A stretch of 64,000 bases of DNA from Closterium sp. Naga37s-1 (Eukaryota; Streptophyta; Zygnematophyceae; Desmidiales; Closteriaceae). The stretch lies in NCBI GenBank assembly GCA_947471745.1, contig CANJKZ010000010.1:9049501-9113500 (forward strand), read 5' to 3'. Positions 31,401-42,430 of the stretch are shown in pieces (the first letter of the stretch is position 1; each line of letters opens with the position of its first letter). Position numbers and translations under genes: made by a program. The notes under the pieces are model-generated. The model was not told the DNA's origin. It saw nothing but the letters and a program-made list of their open reading frames with translations, and searched no databases.

Positions 31401-33663
31401 ACCTGGGAAACACCTGAGGGAGCAGGAACCTGGGGAGGCAAGGGGTCTACCAAGGCAGCACCTGGCGTGAGGAAGAGCGGCGGAGGGGGGAGCGGGGCAG
31501 TGCGGTAGGGGAAGAGACGGTAGAAGGGGACCGACTCGTCAAACGAGACGTCCTGGGAGGACAGAACACGGCGCGAGGTGGGGTGGTAAAACTGCCAACC
31601 AGGCGCGTCAAGGGGGGGAAGCCAAGGAAGACGCAGGGAACAGCACGGGGGGACAGCTTGTCCGCAGACAAGTCGCGGACAAAAGCCCGAGATCCCCAGA
31701 CATGAAACGCAGACGCATCGCCAACCTTCCCCGTCCACCGCAGAGTAGGGGAGGTCTCCGGCAGGGAGACCTGGGGCTGAAGGTTGATCTGATGCGCCGC
31801 GTACTGAACCGCGAACGGCCACAGAAAATGGGGAGCAGCCGCATGGATCATGGACGTACGAGCGACGTCCATGACCATGCCAATGCGGCGCTCAGCAATC
31901 CCATTTTGCTGTGGAGAGGCCGGAAGCGTGAACGTCTGGCGGATGCCCTGTGCACGACAGAAGGCTCGCAGAAGGTCAGAGGAAAACTCACCGCCTCTGT
32001 CGGAGTGCAGACGCAGAACAGGAAAGTCCGAGCCGAAACTCTCTCTGAGCTGGAGACGAGCTGCGCGGATCCAGTCGATCAACACCTCAGTGACCTCACC
32101 CTTGCTGCGCAAGGGGAAGACTGTGGTGTAACGCGAGTAGTCGTCAACCACCAGCAGGAAGTAACGCTTGTGACCCTGTCCACGGACGCGGGCTGGGCCC
32201 CACAAGTCCATGTGAAGCGTCTGCAGCGGAGCCTCTGTCGGAGGAAACTCGGAGGAGTGAGGAGCGGCGCGCTGCCGCCCTTCGACGCAGGGAACGCAGG
32301 TGGGGGCAGGCCCCGGAGGAAGAGAAGGGAGGGATCGGGGGAGACCCGAGACAAGGAAACGAGAGGCCATGCCTCGGAGACGAGGCAGGGAGGGGTGACC
32401 AAGGCGGTGGTGCCAGAGGAGAGTCTGGTGAGACAGGAGACGACACGAGCAGGGGGCAGACTCAGGACCAGACCTGGACGCTGCAGCAAGCACCTGACCC
32501 GACGCAGCTACCTGAGGAGACTCAGTAGTCAGTGTGTACAGGCTCGACCTCGGCTGACGGGTAAACGTGGCCAAGTGTCGGCCCGTCCGAGCACACGTAC
32601 AGTGGGTCACTCGCTGACGCGCAGGAGTGAACTGGTCAACCCCTCCATCCTGTAGGTCAGCACCACTCACCAAGTTCGTAGAGAACGAGGGGAGGTAAAG
32701 ACCTGACAGGGAGCCAGAAGGGGCCGCCGGACACGGTAAGACAGTGGAGAAGTGGGCAAGGACAGGACCCCCAGAGGGGTCTGCCAGGGAGACTGCAACC
32801 GGCCGACTAAGCGGCGTGAGTGTGGTGCGGTCTCGAAAGAAGGAGCGGGAAGCACCCGAGTCAAGGGTAAAGGTGTGTAAAGCCTGAGACGACGTGGTAC
32901 CTGAGAGAGCAGACTCACCAGTACCTGGAGCAGCAGACTCACCAGCACCTGGAGGAGCAGACGCACTAGCACCTAGAGCAGCAGCCTCACCAGCACCTAG
33001 AGCAGCAGCCTCAATGCCCGGGTCAGGCGGAACACACAGGTAACAGTCACCCACATCACTAGTAGGCAATGCATACATGGCAGTGAGGATAGCATCATAG
33101 TCAAGAGCATAGATATCTACCCTCTGCCTAAGCAGCTCCACCCAGTCGGGGAGCTCAGCGGCGTCGCCAAACTCCGTACGCCAGGCGTCTCTCAGACGGG
33201 CGAAGCAGCGGGACTCTGCGTGACCAAACGTCCCGCAAGGCTGACCAGTCCGAGCACCAGTGCGAATGACATACGGACAGCGAGCAGTACTCCGTGACCC
33301 TCCACGCTGAGCGTACCACTCACGAAGCTGCTGGGGCGAAAGGACCGCGTGCGGACTACGCTGCAGCTGCACCTGGCCACTACAAGCAGCTCCCGAACTA
33401 CTCACGCCAGAACGACTCCCACTACGGCCACCCCGACAACCCCAAGTAGCGTACCACTCACGAAGCTGCTGGGGCGTGAGGGACTCACGCGGACGTCGCT
33501 GGAGCTGCATCTGGCCACCGCCAGGGGCAGCAGGAGCAGTGGTAGCCGCAGTGGCAGCAGTAGCAGCAGTAGCAGTGCGGCCTCCCCTACAACCCCAACT
33601 AGCGTACCACTCACAAAGCTGATGGGGGGCGAGGGACTCACGCGGACGGCGCTGGAGCTGCAT
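28438..33663 (-). pseudogene. El3 polyprotein: NC-like, PR, IN, RT, RNase H with several breaks
   Basis: From 33663: three QLQRRPRESLxPxQL(R/C)EWY-type units, the CX13CX4HX4C cluster, protease FTLDSGAS, integrase (HHRLGH, MDLWGP, HSDRGGEF, QQNGIAERR), linker, RT with YVDD, RNase H DASWADDQ. Breaks compared with El4: a 2-base insertion at about 31610 changes frame after CVFLGFPP; a deletion of roughly 50-55 bp near 30226; TAG at 29929-29931 (MAS*KSTG) and TGA at about 28975 (RYL*STSG), both also in El4; private CAG-to-TAG stops at about 29656 (AFL*GSLH) and 29278 (DRA*RTI). It cannot make full Pol. Confidence 0.9.
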
Positions 33664-34720
33664 CTGGCCATGCCAGGAGCAGCAGTAGCAGTAGAAAGAG
33701 CAGTAGTAGCAAGAGCAGCAGTAACAGCAGTGCTCACCAGTGGCAAGAAGGGCAGGAGTACGACAGCGGCAATGGTGAGGCCGCTACCACCGCAGGGCGA
33801 GGGCTCCGCAGCTGCTGCAGGGACTGCTGCTCCAGGGGCCAGGGGCGGCTGCTGCAGGGGCGGCTGCTCCAGGGGCCAGGGGCAGCTGCAGCGGCGGCTG
33901 CTGCTCCAGGGGCCAGGGTGCCGCGGCGAGCAGGGGCGGCGGCGGGTGACACGGCAGCGGCGGCGGCGGCTGCTGTTGTCGGCGGCGGCGGCGGCTGCTG
34001 CTGTCGGCGGCGGCGGCTGCTGCGGCCGGGGCAGGGGCGGCGGCGGCGGACACGGCAGCGGCGGCGGCGGCTGCTGTTGTTGGCGGCGGCGGCGGCTGCT
34101 GCTGTCGGCGGCGGCGGCTGCTGCTGTCGGCGGCAGCGGCGGCGGCTGCTGTCGGCGGCGGCGGCGGCTGCTGCCGGCGCAGAGGCGGCGGCGGCTGACA
34201 CGGCAGCGGCGGCGGCGGCTGCTGTTGTCGGCGGCGGCGGCGGCAGGTGCTGTCGGCGGCGGCGGCGGCGGCTGCTGTCGGCGGCGGCGGCTGCTGCGGC
34301 CGGGGTAGGGGCGGCGGCGGCTGAGAAGGGGCCGCGACGAGCCGCGACGGGCCGCGAGGGGCCGCGAGGGGCCGCGAGGGAGCCGCAACGGGGCCGCGAG
34401 GGGCCGTGAGAGGGGCCGCGAGGGGCCGTGAGAGGGGCCGCGAGGGGCCGCGAAGGGCCGCGGAGGGGCCGCGAGGGGCCATGAGAGGGGCCGCGAGGGG
34501 CCGTGAGAGGGGCCGCGAGGGAGCGGCTAAGGGGCCGCGAGGGAGCGGCTAAGGGGCCGCGAGGGGCCGTAAGAGGGCGCGACGGGCCGCTAAGGGCAGG
34601 GGACGCGACGGGAGGGCAGGCACACGGGGCGCGACTCGGGCAGGGGCGAAGCGCGCTCCGGGCAGGAAAAAAAAAAAATCGATTTTCGGTGGGCCCTAGG
34701 AAACGTTCCCACTAGGGAAC
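33664..34720 (-). repeat. El3 leader: GGC/CTG-rich and GGGGCCGCGA repeats in place of gag
   Basis: 33830-34330 is an impure (GGCGGC..TGCTGC) array; 34330-34600 is a unit of about 12 bp, GAGGGGCCGCGA, with variants; a run of 12 A lies near 34667. There is no Gag start like that of El1, El2, B or D. Confidence 0.75.
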
Positions 34721-34733
34721 CTGCTCTATACCA
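34721..34733 (-). promoter_or_regulatory. Primer-binding site of El3
   Basis: Minus strand TGGTATAGAGCAG next to the 5' LTR. Confidence 0.8.
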
Positions 34734-34859
34734 TGTGAAAGAACGAGGAATGAATGCAGTAGGAAACAGGTGGGTACAAGTAGGAAAACCTAAAAGTGTT
34801 GTACCCCATATTGTCTACCCCACTACAGCCTACAAAGACTATAGCATATAAGTTTGACA
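34734..34859 (-). repeat. 5' LTR of El3
   Basis: Identical to 28115-28240; followed by AGAGG. Confidence 0.92.
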
Positions 34860-34871
34860 AGAGGATCCTAA

Positions 34872-34885
34872 CCTAGGTGATACCA
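34872..34885 (-). promoter_or_regulatory. Primer-binding site of element B
   Basis: Minus strand TGGTATCACCTAGG abuts the LTR. The first eight bases match the initiator Met-tRNA complement. Confidence 0.7.
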
Positions 34886-34994
34886 TGTTAAGAACGGAAT
34901 GGTGATGTTCACTAAGGTTGGTTGGGGTACATAAACCTAACCCTAACTGTTGTACTCCATATGACACACATCACTAAGACTATAATATATGACA
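34886..34994 (-). repeat. 5' LTR of element B
   Basis: 109 bp, 3 differences from 3295-3403; followed by AATTT. Confidence 0.9.
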
Positions 34995-34999
34995 AATTT

Positions 35000-35140
35000 T
35001 ATCAGTGTAAATCACCCTAATACCCTTATTATCAGGGTGGTTTTTGGTAGTCACACTGATGGCCTAGGGTATTTTTTTTTTGAGCTATGATTTTCCTGAT
35101 ATGCCAGGGTTTACATTTAAGGCACACTGATGCCTCAGGG
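35000..35140. other. Host island between elements B and D
   Basis: Contains degenerate CACTGATG...CAGGGT repeats that continue at 56118 beyond element D. It ends with the CAGGG duplication of D. No gene. Confidence 0.7.
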
Positions 35141-35257
35141 TGTCAAATGTTATAGCCTCTAGTGGGTCATGCTATATGGGGCACAAACAGTTAGGGTTAG
35201 ACATTTGTACCCCAACCCAATCAATCGAACTCATTCCGCTGTGTTTAGTTTCTAAGA
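35141..35257 (+). repeat. 5' LTR of element D
   Basis: TGTCAAATGTTATAG to TTTCTAAGA. Confidence 0.9.
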
Positions 35258-35270
35258 TGGTATCAACAGT
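35258..35270 (+). promoter_or_regulatory. Primer-binding site of element D
   Basis: TGGTATCAACAGT directly after the LTR; first eight bases as in the initiator Met-tRNA complement. Confidence 0.75.
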
Positions 35271-36150
35271 AGGTTCGCCGTTCCTAGGCCTCACCTAGTC
35301 GTCGCCGTTCCTAGACTTAGGCCGCCTCCTTCCCCCACGTTTGCCCTACAACGCCTTAGCCCGCGCCACGCCAACGCACCACGCCATCGTGCCGCGCCAG
35401 CGCACCGCGCTGCCCGCTAGCACACCACGCCGCACGCCCGTAGGCCTGCCCGTCGACCCACCCGTAGGCCTGCCCGCGCACCCGCCCGTAGGCCTGCCCG
35501 CGCATCACGCCGCCCGTAGGCCCGCCCGTCGACCCGCCCGTAGGCCTGCCCATCGACCCGCCCGTAGGCCTGCCCGTGCACCCGCCCGTAGGCCCGCCCG
35601 TCGACCCGCCCGTAGGCCTGCCCGTCGACCCGCCCGTAGGCCTGCCCGTGCACCCGCCCGTAGGCCTGCCCGTGCGTCGCGCCGCCTGTAGGCCCGCCCG
35701 TCGACCCGCCTGTAGGCCTGCCCGTCGACCCGCCCGTAGGCCTGCCCGTCGACCCGCCCGTAGGCCCGCCCGTCGACCCGCCCGTAGGCCCGCCCATCGA
35801 CCCGCCGTGCCGCCCGTAGGCCCGCGCGTCGCGCCTCCCGCAGGCCCGCCCGTTGACCCGCCGTGCCGCCCGTAGGCCCGCGCGCCATGCCGCCCGTCCG
35901 TCGACCAGCCGCGCAGCCCGCCCGTCGACCCGCCGCGCCGCCCGTAGGCCCGCGCGTCGCGCCGCCCGCCTGTCGACCCGCCACGCCGCCTGCCCGTCGA
36001 CCTGCCGCGCCGCCCGCCAGCCAGCGCACCACCCGTCTGTCCACATGCTGCGCCACCTACCCGCCTGCATGCCTCCGCGCCTGCTCACCCGTTAGTGACT
36101 GTCTCCCCCTCCCGCGGCTGGCAGCCGCGCTCTCTCAGTTTCGCCCCCCT
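35271..36150 (+). repeat. Leader of D with GTAGGCCTGCCCGTCGACCC minisatellite
   Basis: 35440-36010 consists of about twenty units of roughly 20-24 bp (CCGTAGGCCTGCCCGTCGAC and variants CCCGCGCGTCGCGCCG). Open frames across it on both strands are compositional. The polyprotein ATG follows at 36151. Confidence 0.8.
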
Positions 36151-39100
36151 ATGGCGACCTCCCGAGTACTTCGTTTTGATCCTGAAGGGAGACCCATTGA
36201 TTTTAGTACGTGGCTTACACAGGCGCAGCGCCACCTTAAGAGCCAGCGGCATGATGGCGCGCACCTGTTTGCACACGCGTCCGGCACTCAGACCGCCCTT
36301 CCGCAGCCTCAGCCACTGCCCACTACCCCACCGCCTACTTCTGAGCAGGAGGCCGACTACCAGCGCCAGCTCCTCGCTCGCAACGTGTGGGATTCTCGTG
36401 ACGCCGCTGCCTGCCTCGCCCTGACCGACCTTCTCCCGCCGACAGAGGCAGTCCACTTCGCTCAGGTCGAGTCTGCTGCAGATCTGTATAAGGCTATTGT
36501 TACTCGCTACTCCACTCCCTCCTCTGCTTCGCTCAGTCGCCTCCTCGTACCCTTTATCTACCCTGACCTCTCCTCCTTTGAGACTGTCTCTGACCTCGCT
36601 ACCCACCTGCGCTCCCTTGATGCTCGCTTTCGCGCTGCTTGCACTGAGGACCAGCTTGCCCTTGCCCCACACCCTATGTGGCTCACTATTCACTGGCTAG
36701 TCACTCGCCTCCCTGACCGCCTAGCCACAGCCCGCGACGCGCTTCTTCTGAAGCACCCCACTGAGCTTACCATCGATCTTCTTGAGACTGCTCTCTCGAA
36801 GATCGAGAGCAACCTCCTCACTGTTGCCTCTGCCTCTTCCGTGCCTCCTCCTCGTCTTTTTGAGGGGTGTGCGGTACCACAGCTTCCCACCTTCTCTGCC
36901 TCACTTGCCACCCCCACGTCTTCTGCCTCTGAGGAGACGGCGGCTGTTTCTGTCTCTGGCGGGCAGAAACGTGGCAAGGCTGGTAAGAGGGGCGGGAAGG
37001 GCGGCGGGGGTACTGGAGGTGGTGCGGGTAGTGGCGGTGGCGGTGGAGCAGGTGGTGGGAGTGGTGGTGGGGGTGGCTCGGGACCTGACGGCCCTCCTTT
37101 CGACGGTGGAGTTTTCACTGGTGGTGAGGGGTCCCAGCAGCAGCAGCAGTCGACTCCTCAGCAGCTTCCACCGCCTGGACAGCAGCAGCAGCAGCGACAG
37201 GGCCAGCAGCAGCGCCCGCCACCGCAGCACCCTCAGTAGTGGGGCCCTCCGCAGCAGTGGGGCCCTCCGCAGCAGTGGGGCCCTCAGCAGCAGTGGAGGT
37301 CTGCGGGTCCCCCGAGCACTGGGCGCAGTGGCGCCCCCTCCAGTCGGGGACCTCGCTCGGCCGGCCGCGACGTTGGTCCCTGTGAGTACTGGATCCTTAC
37401 GGGTCCTCGTCGGGACTCGTACTGTGGCCGCCCCGACCACTCTGCTGCACGCTGCTTCAGTCGTCTCGACGACCTCTACGTCTTGCACCACGGCCCCTCC
37501 GCTCCCCCGCCGCCACGCTGGGGGACGCTTCTTGCTCGTGGTATTGCTGTTTTTGATATGACTATGGATGATGCTAGGTCATATGCCATGTATGCTGATG
37601 TTGACTATAGTGCTCATGGATCTGTGTACTTGCCTGTACCTAGCTTAGGATCTTTGCCTATTGCTAGAGTAGGTGCTAGTGTAGGATCTTGTTTAGCTAC
37701 TAGTACAGGTTCTCCCTCGGCGGACGCCTCTCTCTCCTTCACACTGGACTCCGGAGCGTCACACTGCTTCTTCCGCGACTGCACGACTCTCTCTCCGCTA
37801 CCGGCGCCTGTCCCTGTAGCACTGGCCGATCCCTCTTCGGGACCGGTCATTGCGACTCACGCCACTACACTCCCGTGCCCAGCTGCTCCTTCCGGTTCCC
37901 TGACAAGCCTCCACGTTCCTTCGTTCTCTAGGAACCTGGTTGGTGTGGGCACCCTGGCGAGACAGCACGTCGGGGTCTGGGTTGAGCCTTCTGGTGACGC
38001 TGCGGTCTGTGTGGACGGTGACACGTACGCCCCCTTGGCCACTTTTTGCCAGGAGCCGGGCTCCGGTCTGTACACCCTCCGCACCGACCCCCGTCAGGTT
38101 CCCCCGTCCCACCAGGTAGCCGGGTCCAGTCAGGTTGCTGTGTCAGGTGTAGTTGCTGCGTCGTGCTCGTGTCGGTTGCTTGCCCACCCCTCCCTCCACT
38201 GGCACCACCGCCTTGGTCACCCTTCCCTCCCTCGTCTCCGCGCTATGTCCAATCAGCGTCTTGTCTTAGGCCTCCCCCGAGTCCTCCCGCCACTCCCGCC
38301 GTCCCCAGCTCCTCCGTGCGGTCCTTGTGTCCAGGGCCAGCTGCGCGCCACCCCTCACTCCTCCTCAATTCGTCCGGCCACCGAGCCCTTCGAGACTCTC
38401 TACTTAGACGTCTGGGGCCCCGCTCCCCGTCTTGGCCCTCAGCGGGAGAGTTTCTTTCTGGTGGTCGTTGACGACTACTCTCGGTACACCACCGTGTTCC
38501 CTTTGGCGAAGAAATCCGACGTGACTTCTACGCTGATCCGGTGGCTCCTCGCCACCGAGGGCACTCGCGGTCGTCGTGTCAGTTGTCTTCACTCCGACCG
38601 TGGGGGTGAGTTTCGCTCCGGCATTCTCGCCAGATTCTATGCTGAGCAGGGCATCACCCAATCCTGGACTCTTCCAGACTCTCCACAGCAGAATGGGGTT
38701 GCTGAGCGCCGCTTAGGCCTGGTTATGGAGATCGCCCGCACCTCCATGATCCACGCCCGCGCGCCCCATTTTCTGTGGCCCTACGCGGCTCGGTACGCCG
38801 CTCACCAGCTGAACCTCTGGCCTCGCGTCTCTCGGCCAGGGGCTTCACCGACCAGTCTTTGGACAGGGTCCCCTGGTGTTGCGTCGAGATTTAGTGTCTG
38901 GGGCTGCTTGGCTCTTGTCCGCGACACCTCTGCGGACAAGATCTCGCCTTGCGCTGTCCCCTGTGTCTTCCTTGGTTTCCCAGAGGGCTCCTCTGACTTC
39001 ACCTTTTACCACCCTCCCTCCCACCGGTTCTTTGACTCTCGTGACGTCCGCTTCGACGAGTCTGTCCCCTACTACGTCCGGTACCCCTATCGAGGTCTCC

Positions 39101-42024
39101 CGGTTCCCCCCCCTCCCCTCTTCCTGGCTCCAGCTCCTCCTCCTCCCGCCCCTACTCCTCCGGTACCCCCCCCAATTCCCGCTCCGTCTGGTGTGTCCCA
39201 CGCTACTCCCCCCCCCTCGGTACCCCCCCAGGTCTCTCCTCCTTCCCCACAGTCGTCCTCACTGCCTCCGCAGCAGCCGTCAGCGCTTCCTTTACCGGCC
39301 ACTGCGGCCTCTGAGGGTGTTGGTGCTCGAGGTGAGGGCTCTGGCGGTGCTCGCTCTGGGGGTGCTGGCGTTGGAGTTGTTCGTGCACCTGCAGGAGCAG
39401 CCAGTTCTGGGGGTGTTGGCGTTGGCGCTGAGCGTGCACCTGCCGCAGCTGCCCGTTCTGGGGGTACTGGAGCTGGTGGTGGTGCTGGAGCTGGTGGTGT
39501 TTCTGGAGCTGGAGAGTCTGGGGCTGGTGCTGGTGCCACTGGAGGCACCACGACTGGGGGTGCGGGTACACCTCCTACAGGTGCTGGTCGTGCTGCCGCG
39601 GGAGGTACTCGTTCTGGGGGTGCTCAGCTGGGTACTGTCGAGGACGGAGCCGGTTCTTCTGCTGCGTCTCCTGACACCACTCCTCCTCCTCACCCCTACC
39701 CGACTCGTTACCACGCCCTTCTTCGTCTAGAGCGTGAGGAGCAGAAGCGTTTGGAGCGTGAGAGGTCGGAGGTTCAGCAGCGGGTGGAGCGTGAGAGGTT
39801 GGAGTTGCAGCGGGAGCAACAGGAGCAGCAGCAGCAGCACCCGGAGCAGCCTCCGGCCCCTGTTTCTGGCCTTCGGGCCCTTGGTCTCCCCTCCTCTCCT
39901 CCTGTGTTCAGTCCTACGTTTCCTCCTCCGGACTCAGCTCCGGCTGTGTTCCCTCGTTCTCAGTCTCCTCCGTCTCCCTCTCCTCTCGCCCACACTTGGA
40001 CCTCTCGTCCCCCTCGTGCTCGTCCCTCGTCACCTGTCACTGACCTCCGTACCGTGTTGTTTCGTCCTAGTCCTCCTCGTCCTCCTCCGTCTGTTCTTCC
40101 TCGTCCTCCTGAGTCGTCCCTCACTGCCTCCCTGTCCACTCCGGTCACTGACTACTACCGCACGTACCGCCCCACTCTCTCTCGTCTTCTCGCCTCTCTT
40201 GTTACAGACCCTCGTGCCTCTCCTTCCTCCGTCGCGGTCCTCACTGCTGCTGTCACTGACTTTACTGCTACGCGTCGCCTTGACTACGCCACTCATGTTG
40301 TGGCCGCTCCTCCTGTCCGTCCTCTGTCCGCCGGGGGTGAGTCTGACTTTGGCTGTGACGTCCTAGAGGACAGACAGTTTGAGCTAGAGTTCCTGGCAGC
40401 TGCTTCGCCTCATCTCTGTGCCATGCTTCTCGCTCCTGAGGGAGACCCCGATGCTCCTGACATACCTACTCCTCGCACTTACGCTGAGGCAGTGTCAGGG
40501 CCTTGGGCCTCTCAGTGGAGAGCTGCCATGGACGCAGAGATGGCCTCCTACAGGTCCACAGGCACTTACGTTGACGAGGTTCTCCCCCCAGGGGCGAACA
40601 TAGTTGACGGCATGTGGATCTTCAAGGTGAAGCGGCTGCCGGGATCTCCCCCAGTCTTCAAGGCACGCTACGTGGCTAGAGGGTTCAGTCAGCGTGAGGG
40701 AGTTGACTTCTTTCAGACCTTCACGCCCACCCCGAAGATGACCACTCTTCGGGTGTTACTGCACGTAGCAGCGCAGAGAGACTACGAGCTACACTCTCTT
40801 GACTTCTCCACTGCCTTCCTCCAGGGCAGTCTACACGAGGAGATCTGGCTGCCTCGTCCTCCGGGCTTCACTGGCACCTTCCCGCCTGGGACCCAGTGGA
40901 GCCTCAGATGACCGGTCTACGGTCTCCGCCAGGCACCCCGTGAGTGGCACGACACTCTCCGCTCTACTCTGTCCGACCTCGAGTTTGAGCCGTCTTCCGC
41001 CGACCCGTCGCTGTTTGTTCGCCGTGGGCGCACACCTTTCTTCGTTCTCGTCTACGTCGACGACCTGGTTTTTGCCACAGCCGACACAGTTGCACTGGCA
41101 GAGGTGAAGTCCGAACTGCAGAAGAGACACACTTGCACTGACCTTGGGGAACTGTGCCGCTACCTTGGCCTGCAGATCTCCAGGGACAGAGCCGCTCGCA
41201 CCATCACTCTGACACAGTCACACATGGTGCAGCAGGTCCTTCAGCGGTTCGGGCTTCAGCACTCTTCTCCTACACCCACCCCTCTTGCTGTAGACCACAG
41301 ACTCACTGGGCCTTTTCCTGACGAGCCGTTCGAGCCCAGTGGTCCTTATGCAGAGCTGGTGGGCTGCCTCATGTACCTGATGACGTGTACTCGCCCGGAC
41401 CTCGCCTTCCCTCTTAGCATCCTTTCTCGCTTTGTTGCGACTGGGAGACACCGTCCTGTTCACTGGACGGCGGCTAAGAGGGTGGCGAAGTACCTCGGTG
41501 CGACATCAGACATGGGGCTTGTACTTGGAGGGACACAGCCAGTTGTACTCACCGGTCACTGCGACTCCTCCTACGCCGACGACGTTGAGACTCAGAGGTC
41601 TACGCAGGGATACTGTTTCAGCCTGGGCTCTGGAGCTGTTTCGTGGAGGTCCACTCGGTCCTCCTCTGTTGCGACTTCTACTGCAGAGGCCGAGATCTAC
41701 GCTGGAGCCCTTGCTGCTCAGGAGCTACGCTGGTTGACCTTCTTGCTCACTGACCTTGGTGAGCGGCCGAGCTCTGCACCGACCTTGTTTGCTGACAACA
41801 AGGCGATGATTCTCCTGTGTCGTGAGCCTTGACTGGAGAGCAGAGTGAAGCACATCGACGTCAGGTACTTCCTCCTTCGAGAGTTGCAGAGACGCGGACA
41901 GGCTCGTCTGGACTTCGTGGCCTCCGAGGCCAACACTGCAGACATCTTCATCAAGGCCCTTTAGCCTTGTGACCACCGTCGGTTTTGTCTGCAGTTAGGC
42001 CTTGTTGAGACTGGGTCTAGTTGA
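36151..42024 (+). pseudogene. D Gag-Pol polyprotein, one frame with four nonsense mutations
   Basis: A single frame from ATG 36151 to TGA 42022-42024 without frameshifts. Gag (MATSRVLRFDPEGR; LLLKHPTELTI), basic and Gly-rich part, Gln-rich 18-bp QWGPPQ repeats, C-x13-C-x4-H-x4-C beginning with the Cys codon at 37381, protease FTLDSGASHCFF, integrase HHRLGH, CGPC, DVWGP, HSDRGGEF, QQNGVAERR, charged linker with an ERE/RLEREE coiled-coil-like stretch near 39730-39830, RT with YVDD (about 41056), RNase H. In-frame stops: TAG 37237-37239, TGA 40909-40911 (SLR*PVYGL), TGA 41830-41832 (REP*LESR), TAG 41962-41964 (KAL*PCDH). Each is a C-to-T change from CAG or CGA. No REWY units. Confidence 0.93.
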
Positions 42025-42060
42025 TTGCAGTAGTGAGCTGTTGCCTCTTGTTTGTGTGTA

Positions 42061-42402
42061 TGTTACGAGTGCAATTGAGTGAACGAACGAGAATTGCACT
42101 ATCGAAGCAAGAGTACAATGAGTGAAGGCATGAGCGAAGAATATATAGCGAAACTACAGTGGTAACGGTAATGGACTGTGGTTGTCGCGCGACGGGCCTG
42201 GGACTGAGGTTTGGGGAATTGTCGAAGCGGAGGCCCGGAGCGCGGGTTACCCGCCGAGCCGTGAGGTCGGGGTGCGAAGTGCGAAGGTGGCGGGAGGATT
42301 GTCGATGCGAGGGTTGCGAGTGGTAACGGTGCTGACTGTGGTGCTACAGTGGTGTACGCGCTGATTGGGGACGCGAAGTAAGGAAAAGGAATTTTCCTTA
42401 CA
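42061..42402 (-). repeat. 3' LTR of G2
   Basis: Plus strand TGTTACGAGTGCAATTG to TTTTCCTTACA. Confidence 0.9.
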
Positions 42403-42421
42403 CTACCCCCCCCCCCTAAGG
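42403..42421 (-). promoter_or_regulatory. Polypurine tract of G2
   Basis: The minus strand reads CCTTAGGGGGGGGGGTAG directly before the 3' LTR, the expected plus-strand primer. Confidence 0.75.
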
Positions 42422-42430
42422 AGGTCCTCC

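Larger units (their letters stand above)
28115..34859 (-). mobile_element. El3: defective copia retrotransposon inserted in B's leader
   Basis: LTRs 28115-28240 and 34734-34859 (126 bp) look identical. Target duplication AGAGG at 28110-28114 and 34860-34864. Same family as El4. It lacks the capsid-type Gag domain, has two stops shared with El4, two private CAG-to-TAG stops, a 2-base insertion and a deletion of roughly 50-55 bp. Identical LTRs show it inserted recently. Confidence 0.92.
3295..34994 (-). mobile_element. Copia-type LTR retrotransposon B (outermost shell of the left nest)
   Basis: Bounded by 109-bp LTRs at 3295-3403 and 34886-34994 that differ at 3 positions, and flanked by the 5-bp duplication AATTT (3290-3294 and 34995-34999). 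Own sequence: 3' module 3404-3635, Pol remnant 3636-7357, gag remnant 26595-27428, leader 27429-28109, and primer-binding site 34872-34885. The rest is inserted DNA: G1 (with El1 and El2 inside) and El3. Its RT and RNase H are missing and gag is frameshifted, so B is dead. Confidence 0.9.

Noticed and set aside
33349..34482. Long arginine-, glycine- and alanine-rich frames on both strands in the El3 leader (and 50165-50834 in El4)
   Set aside because: GGC/CTG repeats give long frames in all six readings with no shared protein.
35341..36095. Frames such as PVGLPV or RRPARRPA over the D leader
   Set aside because: They follow the 20-24-bp minisatellite and overlap on both strands.
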